Below, piece after piece: positions 14,853 through 22,007 of a stretch of DNA of 28,051 nt. The notes below the pieces were generated by a model, which was not told the DNA's origin, did not search any database, and worked only from the letters and a program-made list of their open reading frames with translations. Every line of letters starts with the position of its first letter. Within the stretch, counting starts at the first letter, position 1. The stretch covers positions 1 to 28,051 of the forward strand of contig WJJU01000128.1 of the NCBI GenBank assembly GCA_014729595.1, given 5' to 3'. Both the position numbers and the translations under genes were made by a program. The stretch comes from Chitinivibrionales bacterium (lineage in GTDB: Bacteria > Fibrobacterota > Chitinivibrionia > Chitinivibrionales > WJMI01).

Positions 14853-17369
14853 TTAATCCCTGTTGACTTTTACGGACTCAGTGCGCCAGATCTCTTGGGC
14901 GTATTGCTGAATTGTACGGTCCGAAGAGAACTTGCCCATGCCCGCAACATTGCGGATAGCCTTGCGCGCCCACGAATCCTTATCCCGATATATCCGAGCA
15001 ACCTTCTCTTGTGCATCGATATATGAATCAAAGTCGGCCATGATCATGTAACGGTCTTCACCGTACAGTACCGAATCGATTATCGGTTTGTATAGGCCCG
15101 GCTCTTCGGGGCAGAGACGATCGTTGAGAACCATGTCCATGACGGCTTTAAGCCTCGGGCTCTTTTCGTAATAGTAGTAAGGGTTGTAACCGTCGCTTTT
15201 AACCTCGCGCACCTGATCGGCGGTAAGGCCGAAAATGAATATGTTTTCGTTGCCGACTTCTTCACGAATTTCGATGTTGGCGCCGTCCATGGTACCGATT
15301 GTTAAAGCCCCGTTAAGGGCGAATTTCATGTTTCCCGTACCCGATGCTTCGGTGCCCGCGGTTGATATCTGTTCAGACAGGTCGGCGGCTGGAATCATCA
15401 ATTCCGCAAGTGTTACGCGGTAGTTGGGCACGAATATGACTTTCAGGCGCGCCTTCGCGTCGGGATCGTTATTAATCAGGTCGCCCACGCTGTTGATGAA
15501 ACGGATAATCAGTTTGGCCATGTAGTATCCCGGCGCCGCTTTGCCGCCGAACAATACTGTTCGCGGCTCGACTGATTCGGCGCGCCCCGCTTTGATCTCG
15601 TTATAGAGGTGAAGGCAGTGAAGAGCGTTAAGGAGCTGCCGTTTGTATTCATGGATCCGCTTTACTTGTACGTCGATCATGGTATCGGGATCGATCTCGA
15701 GCCCATCCATAGCATGCAGCTTTTCGGCGAGGCGAACCTTGTTGTTTCTTTTGACGTCGAGAAAATGGTGTCGGAGTTCCTCGCTGTCGGCGTATTCGGC
15801 AAGGCTCCTGATATCTTCGAGATTCGTGATCCATCGCGTGCCCAAACGCGAGGTTATGAGACGCGAAAGGCCCGGATTGGCCTTGTAGAGCCAGCGACGC
15901 GGGGTGATGCCGTTTGTTTTGTTGTTGAATTTACGGGGCCAAAGCTCGTGGAAATCCCTCATCAACCCCTCGGTGAGCAGCTTAGTATGCAGTGCCGCTA
16001 CGCCGTTTACCGAATGACTGCCTACGATAGCCAGCCATGCCATACGTACTTTCGGCTCCGCGCCTTCTTCGATGATCGACATACGTTGACGCCGTTCCGC
16101 ATCGCCCGGATACTTTGCCCCGACGCGCTTCAGAAAACGACGGTTAATCTCGTATATGATTTCCATGTGACGCGGAAGAAGCCGCTGAATAAGAGAAACC
16201 GGCCAGGTCTCCAGCGCTTCGGGCATTAGCGTGTGGTTGGTGTATGCGAATGTATTGGTGACCACTTTCCAGGCTTCGTTCCAACCCAAGCGGTGCTCGT
16301 CAAGCAGTAGCCGCATAAGCTCCACGATTGCGACCGCCGGGTGAGTATCGTTGAGCTGGACGGCGTTCTTGCGGTGAAACTCCCGGAAATCGTCGTGTGC
16401 CTTGAGGTATCGACGGATGATGTCTTGGAGTGATGCGGAAGTGAAGAAATGCTGTTGCTTGAGCCGCAATTCCCGGCCGCTGTGATTGCTGTCGTTGGGG
16501 TAAAGTACCTTTGAAATATTTTCGCTTTCCAGTTTGTCTTGGCATGCGCCGATGTAGTCGCCGGAATTGAAATCTTCGAGGTCGAATTCATGAGGAGAGC
16601 GGGCAAGCCAGAGTCGCAGCGTGTTGACCGTGTTGTTGTCGAACCCGGGGACGGGCGTATCGAAAGGAATTGCAATAACATCGTCCGAGTCGATCCAGCG
16701 CACGACCGTTCGGCCCTCCTCATCCGTTTCGTACAAGGTCCTGCCGTAAAATCGGACCCTGACACGATTTTCGGGTCGTTCAATCTCCCACGGATTGCCG
16801 TATTGCAGCCACTGCTCGGGAACTTCCTGCTGCCGACCACCGACAATCTTCTGGTTGAAGATACCGAATTCATAGCGTATGCCATAGCCCATGGCCGGGA
16901 GTTGGAGTGTCGCCATGGAATCCAGAAAGCAAGCGGCCAGTCGCCCCAAGCCGCCGTTACCAAGTCCGGCGTCGAACTCCTGGCTTGCAATTTCTTCCAA
17001 GTCGAGACCTAAATCGTCCATGGCCTGCGCACAGGCGTCGCTTATGCCCAAATTCATGATGCTGTCGGTAAGCAATCGGCCCATAAGAAATTCCATCGAC
17101 AGGTAGTATAGCCGCTTGGCGTCACGATGGTAATATTCCTGCTGCGTCATGATCCATCGTTCAATGAGCCGTTCGCGGACGGTGTTTGATAGTGCCATGA
17201 ACTGATCATATTTCGTCAGCGTATACTGATCCTTACCGATTGTATATCTCAGGCTGTTGAGAAATCCCTCGCGGATATCGGCACTGGTCATGCCTTTGAA
17301 ATGCATCGGCCATCGTGGCATCCGTTGAGGCGTTGCTTCCGTTTCGATTTTTCTATCGAGTGACGACAT
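14853..17369 (-). CDS. glgP: Glycogen/alpha-glucan phosphorylase
   Basis: A GT35 phosphorylase that releases glucose-1-phosphate from glycogen or maltodextrins using pyridoxal phosphate. Length is 838 residues, normal. Visible family segments are 'KRLYYLSMEFLMGR', 'DAGLGNGGLGRLAACFLDSMATL', 'GYGIRYEFGIF', 'NDTHPAVAIVELMR', 'NGITPRRWLYKANP', 'VQVKRIHEYKRQLLN', 'NYRVTLAELMIPAADLSEQISTAG' (quoted here in parts) and 'GTGNMKFALNGALTIGTMDG', which holds the PLP lysine (about residue 682). AAGGAA lies 5 nt before ATG 17369. First gene of a probable glgP-kinase operon. The kinase could process another storage- or host-derived sugar; this is inference. Confidence 0.97.
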   Translation of the reverse strand: MSSLDRKIETEATPQRMPRWPMHFKGMTSADIREGFLNSLRYTIGKDQYTLTKYDQFMALSNTVRERLIERWIMTQQEYYHRDAKRLYYLSMEFLMGRLLTDSIMNLGISDACAQAMDDLGLDLEEIASQEFDAGLGNGGLGRLAACFLDSMATLQLPAMGYGIRYEFGIFNQKIVGGRQQEVPEQWLQYGNPWEIERPENRVRVRFYGRTLYETDEEGRTVVRWIDSDDVIAIPFDTPVPGFDNNTVNTLRLWLARSPHEFDLEDFNSGDYIGACQDKLESENISKVLYPNDSNHSGRELRLKQQHFFTSASLQDIIRRYLKAHDDFREFHRKNAVQLNDTHPAVAIVELMRLLLDEHRLGWNEAWKVVTNTFAYTNHTLMPEALETWPVSLIQRLLPRHMEIIYEINRRFLKRVGAKYPGDAERRQRMSIIEEGAEPKVRMAWLAIVGSHSVNGVAALHTKLLTEGLMRDFHELWPRKFNNKTNGITPRRWLYKANPGLSRLITSRLGTRWITNLEDIRSLAEYADSEELRHHFLDVKRNNKVRLAEKLHAMDGLEIDPDTMIDVQVKRIHEYKRQLLNALHCLHLYNEIKAGRAESVEPRTVLFGGKAAPGYYMAKLIIRFINSVGDLINNDPDAKARLKVIFVPNYRVTLAELMIPAADLSEQISTAGTEASGTGNMKFALNGALTIGTMDGANIEIREEVGNENIFIFGLTADQVREVKSDGYNPYYYYEKSPRLKAVMDMVLNDRLCPEEPGLYKPIIDSVLYGEDRYMIMADFDSYIDAQEKVARIYRDKDSWARKAIRNVAGMGKFSSDRTIQQYAQEIWRTESVKVNRD

Positions 17370-18085
17370 TCTTGTTCCTTAAGGTAGAGTTGCCGTGATC
17401 GCTTTGTGTGCCGTGCCGTGATACGGGTCGTAGGGCGGCAACACGATCCATTGGCGTGGCGGACGACGACCCGCTATTGCCCAAAAAATATAAACGGCAT
17501 AAAGACCAAAGGGGGATTGGGGAGAAACGGGCCATATCGATAAGCTTTCTCAACCGACTGAGGGTTGAGCATTATCCATTCACAATTGGGTGAACCGCTC
17601 ATTGAAGTCTGTGCTCCGTCTCTTAATTGCCGACACCTTCCCGGCCGTCCCGGCCGCGCCGCCTCCATCGCTAAATCGATGAATACGGCTTGCATTCGCC
17701 TCGTTTGCATCTCGCCGGCACGGCCAATCATTCGCCGATACATTATCGCCGGTTATGAAACAGGACCTAATATATCCATTACGGAACCGCGCACACCGAG
17801 GGCCGCGGTTTCGCGGTGACTGCCGTGCCCGAATATGAGACGATTTCGTATCAAAATTGGATAAACCCCAAGAATGGAGCCATAGCCGTCTTTGCCAAGC
17901 GTGTCGATAACCTTCCACCTTCTCGGCGTTTCCGCCCGGCGAGGCCTGAGGATCGCATTCAACCAAGGCGCTTTAGCCCTTAGGACTACAAGTAGGGGGA
18001 TTAGTAAATAACGGCTTTGCCTCAGCTTACCGGTCGTGGTCCAGGCATTGTGGCGATATGACGAGGAATCGCCGGAGAGAAAGGG
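17370..18085. other. 716-bp region upstream of glgP without a confident gene
   Basis: This region must hold the glgP promoter, but no clear -35/-10 pair is seen. Several frames are open here because TA-type stop triplets are scarce, so openness alone is weak evidence. The best candidate is a minus-strand frame described separately (17474-17962). A GC-rich patch around 17640-17670 has repeated CCGGCCG/CCCGGCC words. A near-palindrome, TAGCCCT-t-AGGACTA (one mismatch), is at about 17974-17988. Confidence 0.4.
17474..17962 (-). pseudogene. Possible decayed or interrupted reading frame
   Basis: On the minus strand one frame runs 163 codons from a TTG at about 17962 to TAG at 17474 with a single internal TAA near 17753. 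The first part ('VIDTLGKDGYGSILGVYPI', then 'RLIFGHGSHRETAALGVRGS') looks protein-like and uses the C/G-ending codons common in neighbouring genes. The second part is less convincing. I do not recognise a family, no Shine-Dalgarno precedes the start, and another minus-strand frame is also open here. It could be a short gene (17753-17962), a pseudogene with one nonsense mutation, or chance. Confidence 0.18.
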
Positions 18086-18265
18086 TCAGGCCGGCATTTC
18101 GTCGGTCACAACATGGGTGCTCCGATCCTCGGTATCGAACCAGAAAAGCACTTTGTCTTCATAATGGGTGAAGCACTCCGAAAAGCTGGGCCTTCCGCCG
18201 CATGGATATATTGTTTTGTAGGTTTCCCTTGCCCGCTGAATAAGCCTTCTTTTCATCCTATTCAT
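18086..18265 (-). CDS. Small conserved-looking protein, 59 residues
   Basis: A short gene with a near-perfect Shine-Dalgarno (GGAGGTG) 7 nt before ATG 18265, ending at TGA 18086-18088. The protein starts with a basic amphipathic helix ('MNRMKRRLIQRARETYKTIY'), then 'PCGGRPSFSECF', then a strand-like segment 'YEDKVLFWFDTEDRSTHVV' and a short acidic end. Two Cys (residues 22 and 31) and the aromatic core suggest a small folded domain rather than random translation. Codon use resembles neighbouring genes. I do not know its function. The 11-codon frame at 18262-18294 ends by overlapping its ATG (ATGA). It is isolated between glgP and rimI, which is divergent from it. Confidence 0.66.
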   Translation of the reverse strand: MNRMKRRLIQRARETYKTIYPCGGRPSFSECFTHYEDKVLFWFDTEDRSTHVVTDEMPA

Positions 18266-18294
18266 TTTCTTTCACCTCCGCTCAGGGCTTTCAT
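18262..18294 (-). CDS. Possible 10-residue leader ORF coupled to the 59-residue gene
   Basis: ATG AAA GCC CTG AGC GGA GGT GAA AGA AAA TGA: the stop overlaps the start of the next gene as ATGA, and the downstream gene's GGAGGTG lies inside it. GGAAG sits about 9 nt before its ATG. The geometry would allow translational coupling, but an ORF this short can arise by chance. Confidence 0.2.
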   Translation of the reverse strand: MKALSGGERK

Positions 18295-18843
18295 GTTCTA
18301 TTACTTCCGTGCAGCCCAATTATTGCTGATGGCGGAACTCGGGTCGATTCAGAAAGCAAACATTGTACCTTCATTGGTACTGCGCCCATATTCATGAGCT
18401 TAGCTTCACTCCCCATCCCGAGAATCGCACGCGCGAGCGGCGGATTGTGTTGTCATATCCGATGCCGGTCGGGGCGGTACTTCGGGGCTTCCTTTCGCTT
18501 GAATCGATTCAACGGAGGGTGGTGAGGGGTGAGATGATGAGGGGATGATCTGTCTCCGGCTGTCTGCCTGTAATCGGGCCGTATCTCGGATCGAGTCCGG
18601 GATGACGGTTCATCAAGTAATGCCTCTTTGGGACGGAAACCGCTTAACTATTGTTGCTCTTGCTTGAATCGCGGTCATTTTCGATCGTGGTTACGGCATT
18701 TGTCGCCGGCGGCAACTGTTTTTTTCGTGGAGTTTTAAGAAGTGCCTGAGTTGGCCCTGTTGAACGTAGAGCATTATTTTGCATCCACCCGTATGCTGTT
18801 GCGGCAATGCCCCTCCGCGTAGATGAATGAAGGATTATTAACG
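18266..18843. other. 578-bp divergent region before rimI
   Basis: Apart from the possible leader ORF I see no gene. A GTACC-6 nt-GGTAC hairpin lies near 18365-18380 upstream of the 59-residue gene. TTGGCC and TATTTT at about 18753-18782 with 18-nt spacing could serve rimI, at low confidence. A 26-codon frame starting GTG near 18741, preceded by GGAG, stops just before the rimI region; it has no recognisable content. Confidence 0.35.
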
Positions 18844-19308
18844 GTGAAATTTTTGTACCGAAAAATCGAGCCGGCGATGCTTGAACCGATTGCCGCCCTC
18901 GAGCTGAGGTGCTTTGCGGACCCGTGGTCTCTATCTCAGATTGGTCAAGAACTCGAGAGCGATCTTTGTGTCGGCCGTGTCATGGTTGACCCTTGTTCAT
19001 CCTTTCTTGTCGGCTACGCCCTCGGCCGGGTGGTGGCGGATGAGATGGAGATACTGCGACTGGCGGTACATCCGACCGTACGAAGAAAAGGAGCGGGGAG
19101 GTCTCTTCTCACCTCGCTGCTTACTGATGGGGCCGTGCGCGGTGCTCGGGCGGCTTATTTGGAAGTGAGCGGGGCAAACAAACCGGCCATAGCGCTGTAT
19201 TACAGTATCGGTTTTGGGATGCAAGGAATACGAAAGGGATATTACGACGAAGGGAAGAGTGACGCGTTGGTGATGGCGTTGCCCTTATCCGGATCGGGCG
19301 AAGGATGA
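18844..19308 (+). CDS. rimI: RimI-like GNAT N-acetyltransferase
   Basis: A 154-residue single GNAT domain, close to the usual RimI length (~150). The N-terminal part has the RimI-type 'ALELRCFADPWSLSQI'. The acetyl-CoA pyrophosphate loop is 'VRRKGAGRSLL' (residues 79-89), preceded by strand 'EMEILRLAVHP'. 'AYLEVSGANKPAIALYYSIGF' holds the Glu107 and Tyr120 positions conserved in RimI, which acetylates the N-terminal Ala of ribosomal protein S18 and other proteins. I start at GTG 18844 because AAGGA lies 9 nt upstream; an ATG at 18823 is possible but has no ribosome binding site. There is no tsaB/tsaD neighbour, so the paralogous role is not certain. Confidence 0.85.
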   Translation: MKFLYRKIEPAMLEPIAALELRCFADPWSLSQIGQELESDLCVGRVMVDPCSSFLVGYALGRVVADEMEILRLAVHPTVRRKGAGRSLLTSLLTDGAVRGARAAYLEVSGANKPAIALYYSIGFGMQGIRKGYYDEGKSDALVMALPLSGSGEG

Positions 19309-19557
19309 GCCCTTCGACCAGGGATATTGTATATTCTATTGCTTTTAATCGGCGGGAGTTTTCGGAGCATGCATAAGCGGTGACGCCGCAATAAGGTCAA
19401 TCCGGATCCGGTTTGCCGCGCTTTGTTGGCCCTTAACGCTTCCCCCGCGATGGAGTTCAATTCACGGTACATCCATCGCAACTGGATTTTCTACCATTGC
19501 CTTCGGCGCATAAAGCGAGGGCTTTGGCCATCGGGTGCTGTTGCAAAGGACTGTTGT

Positions 19558-20217
19558 GTGACAACGGTGTCATTTGTTTCCAAAAAATGCTATGTATGCG
19601 GCCATGTCGGTCGCCAGGCCGAGATAGGTGTGCGCGAGGCGGGTGAACCGCAGGATTTGGACTACCGTGCGGGCGGCGTCAACAGGTCATCCATTTATAT
19701 GTGGCTGCAACGATGTCTGTCGTGCGGTTATGTGGCGCCGGACATAGCTGTGGGCTCTGAAGCCGCACGGTCGACCGTTGCCGATGAATCATACCGGCGT
19801 CAACGTAATGACACCCGGTATCCCGATACGATCAATGCGTTTCTTTGCTGGGGTATGATTCAGGAAGCATGCGGGCGGTTCGACGAAGCGGCTAAGGCGG
19901 CGATCTATGCCGCGTGGGTGTGCGATGATGACGCCGACCATAGAGACAAGGCAAAGTATTTTCGTGAAAGGACTCTTGAGAAAATGGACGCCGCCCAAAA
20001 AAAGGGGCAATTTCTCACGGGCGATCAAATCGGGGACCGACTGCTTATGGTTGACCTCTTGCGCCGTATCGGCGCCTTCGCGAAAGCAGCGCCGCTCTGT
20101 GCCGAAGAATTGAGAAAGGACTACGATGAGAAAACACGGACCATCCTTTTGTTTCAAGAGAAATTGATTGAAGATAAAGACGGGCGGCGTCACGCGATCG
20201 AAGAAGCTTTTGATTGA
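19558..20217 (+). CDS. Zinc-ribbon and TPR-like helical protein (DUF2225-like)
   Basis: A 219-residue protein starting at GTG 19558, with AAAGGA 7 nt upstream; the frame runs further 5' but that part is not protein-like. Two CxxC pairs, 'KKCYVCGHVG' and 'QRCLSCGYVAPD', flanking about 40 residues make a zinc ribbon as in DUF2225 proteins. Next come helical pairs resembling TPRs: 'AFLCWGMIQEACGRFDEAAKAAIYAAWV', then 'DRLLMVDLLRRIGAFAKAAPLCAEEL' (quoted here in parts), ending in 'DGRRHAIEEAFD'. DUF2225-type proteins have no settled function. It lies 249 nt after rimI on the same strand. It ends in a convergent gap into which an insertion sequence has jumped. Confidence 0.68.
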   Translation: MTTVSFVSKKCYVCGHVGRQAEIGVREAGEPQDLDYRAGGVNRSSIYMWLQRCLSCGYVAPDIAVGSEAARSTVADESYRRQRNDTRYPDTINAFLCWGMIQEACGRFDEAAKAAIYAAWVCDDDADHRDKAKYFRERTLEKMDAAQKKGQFLTGDQIGDRLLMVDLLRRIGAFAKAAPLCAEELRKDYDEKTRTILLFQEKLIEDKDGRRHAIEEAFD

Positions 20218-20241
20218 TGAAATACCTACCTAAAATCGTCG

Positions 20242-20294
20242 ATTCTTTGACGAAAAGAATGTGAATTTTCTGGTTCGACTATTTTCATGTCGAA
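20242..20294. terminator. Two consecutive hairpins after the zinc-ribbon gene
   Basis: ATTCTTT-5 nt-AAAGAAT (20242-20260) is followed by TTCGAC-9 nt-GTCGAA (20274-20294). They lie 25 nt past the stop at 20217, where a terminator is expected. Before the insertion this gap was the convergent space shared with the VWA gene. T-tracts are short (TTTTC after the first hairpin). Confidence 0.5.
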
Positions 20295-20355
20295 AAGTGT
20301 CTCAAATCGGTCATGTGAATTCTGTTTGTTGGTCATCTATTGACAAGTGGGACAG

Positions 20356-20362
20356 TTTAAGG
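20356..20362. repeat. Left flanking direct repeat of the insertion sequence
   Basis: TTTAAGG here matches TTTAAGG at 21976-21982, just outside the other end of the element. It may be a target-site duplication, or a shorter duplication plus chance matches. Confidence 0.5.
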
Positions 20363-21975
20363 TCGTCGCAACTGTAACAGCCAGTCCTGTGGGCACTATG
20401 ATCCTCCGGCCCTGCGGCTTTGCTCTTCGGGATGTACGCAGGACTGGCGCCCGGCTACCAGGCGCCTATCGGCAATGGTGGATTGTTGCATCTCTGCCAC
20501 AGGATATCAATGTGGATTCCTTCAAACACCGTTTCGGTCACCTTCATTATGGTTTTGCCACCACTGCGGATAATCTTTGCGGCAAAATCGATAAGCCCCC
20601 GACGAAGGCGGGTCGGGTAGCAGCGTTGCGGTATCACATCCTCAGCCACGTCTTTGCGGAAGGCCTCTGTGATGAAGTGTGCGAGTACCATGAGGTAGTA
20701 GTAAGCCGCGTTCATGCCGAAGCGCTTGAACGGCAGATGCTCGCTTCCCATAAACTCTTTGATGCTGCGATGATTCAGTTCTTCCAACCCGTTGGAATGG
20801 GCTTGGGAGATTATCGCCGGGGCCTCCAGAAGAGCCCCTCCTCCCGCGGCCCGCAGCCGTCCATCCAGTTCGTCGTTGCAGCCAAGGTTTGTGTGAATGA
20901 ACGAATCGGGGCGTGTTCCTCGCAGCACCGTCTGCTCGCCCTCCTGGCAGATAGTGGTGAATATAGTCCGGCGAAAGCGATTGTTTTTGCCGGTCTTGAA
21001 GCAACTGCCGAACTCATAGTAGGCCCATGCGGCCTTCGTCCCCTGCACCGTGGGCAAGGCGTTGTGATCTATGCCCTTCAGCGGTTCGTAGAGGTAGTCG
21101 TAGAGCTTTCCCATGCCCACGTAGTGTACGTCCAGTTTTTCGAACGCGTTGAAGTTGTCTTCGCTGAGGAATCCGCTGTCACAGCAAACAACAATCGGGA
21201 TATCCGCGCGATACTGTTCGCGCACAAGCCGAACCAGCCTGGCTACCGCCTGCACCGCACGCTGCTGGTAATTGGAGTGCTTCTCTCCCGATCGAAACTC
21301 AACGTCCACAATGTAGGGACCCCAATGGATATGCAACGGCTGGAACCCCTTTTTCTTCTTGTAGGTCGGTTTGCAGCCCTCACGCTTCAACGCCCCGTCA
21401 TTATCCAACACCATCGTATCCACATACAAAGAAATGTACTTCGGCTTCTCCCGCCGCAGACGCCAGATGAACATCCGATGCAACACCGTGCGCCACAGGG
21501 CGTAACGAAACCCTACAAATTTGCCGAAGAATCGCCGAACCGCACCACCGCTGACAAGCTCCCTGGCATCGCTCTCAAGCAGCGCGGCGTGCTCGGGGCT
21601 CTTGTGCCGTGTGTCAAAACCCTTCATCGTGTTGTCAGTCCCATCGATGAAGGCCGAAAGTATCTGCCGGACAATAACCCATATGGGCTTGCCCTTACCG
21701 CCAAAACGCAGGTGTCCGACGGTTTTCTCGACAACTTCAAGCACACCTGTTCTGTCGATGTAGCGCAGCACAAGTGCCAATCCGCCTCGGCTGACCATCT
21801 TCTCCGGGGTAATCTCGACACCGCTGATCTTGTGCTCATCATTGGAATGTACTATGTTCTTCATATCGGCAACCTATTGGGTTGGAAATTTCTTTGTAGA
21901 TGGATGGCTTGTACACCTTCAATCTACAACATTTCACGCCCAAAATGGTTGCCTTTTTTGTTAAGGAATCGACGC
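20363..21975. mobile_element. IS1380-family insertion sequence (about 1.6 kb)
   Basis: The 1,613-bp segment carries one transposase gene and is flanked by the direct repeat TTTAAGG on each side. The ends form an imperfect inverted repeat: TCGTCGCAACTGTAACAG on the left against GCGTCGATTCCTTAACAA reading inward from the right, sharing CGTCG and TAACA. Size and transposase fit the IS1380 family. The exact ends are uncertain by a few bases because the direct repeat adjoins the inverted repeat. It sits in the convergent gap between the zinc-ribbon gene (end 20217) and the VWA gene (end 22008), so no gene is broken. Confidence 0.75.
20455..21864 (-). CDS. IS1380-family transposase
   Basis: A 469-residue DDE-type transposase with an intact frame. 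The RNase H-fold elements in order are 'YISLYVDTMVLDNDG' (first catalytic Asp, D149), 'PIVVCCDSGFLSEDNF' (second Asp, D229), and 'LEELNHRSIKEFMGSEHLPF' with the final Glu. The latter fits the N-x-x-I-K-E pattern of IS1380/IS4-like enzymes. The C-terminal 'YYYLMVLAHFITEAF' helix is also typical. The ATG at 21864 lies about 110 nt from the right end. With no frameshift or stop it is probably functional or recently active. Confidence 0.88.
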   Translation of the reverse strand: MKNIVHSNDEHKISGVEITPEKMVSRGGLALVLRYIDRTGVLEVVEKTVGHLRFGGKGKPIWVIVRQILSAFIDGTDNTMKGFDTRHKSPEHAALLESDARELVSGGAVRRFFGKFVGFRYALWRTVLHRMFIWRLRREKPKYISLYVDTMVLDNDGALKREGCKPTYKKKKGFQPLHIHWGPYIVDVEFRSGEKHSNYQQRAVQAVARLVRLVREQYRADIPIVVCCDSGFLSEDNFNAFEKLDVHYVGMGKLYDYLYEPLKGIDHNALPTVQGTKAAWAYYEFGSCFKTGKNNRFRRTIFTTICQEGEQTVLRGTRPDSFIHTNLGCNDELDGRLRAAGGGALLEAPAIISQAHSNGLEELNHRSIKEFMGSEHLPFKRFGMNAAYYYLMVLAHFITEAFRKDVAEDVIPQRCYPTRLRRGLIDFAAKIIRSGGKTIMKVTETVFEGIHIDILWQRCNNPPLPIGAW

Positions 21976-21982
21976 TTTAAGG
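21976..21982. repeat. Right flanking direct repeat of the insertion sequence
   Basis: TTTAAGG copy matching 20356-20362. Removing the element and one copy restores a plain convergent spacer of about 170 nt. Confidence 0.5.
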
Positions 21983-22007
21983 TTTGAACAAAATCCAACC
22001 ATACGGT

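Noticed and set aside
18113..18397. A 94-codon plus-strand frame
   Set aside because: It is antisense to the 59-residue gene, which has a strong ribosome site. This frame has none and looks like a shadow.
18588..18604. TCGAGTCC resembling a tRNA T-loop
   Set aside because: The flanking bases do not pair as a T-stem, and no anticodon or D arm is visible upstream.
20347..21987. A 546-codon open frame on the plus strand through the insertion sequence
   Set aside because: It lies antisense to the IS1380 transposase, has no family features, and its composition mirrors the reverse strand. The transposase on the minus strand has all three catalytic residues.
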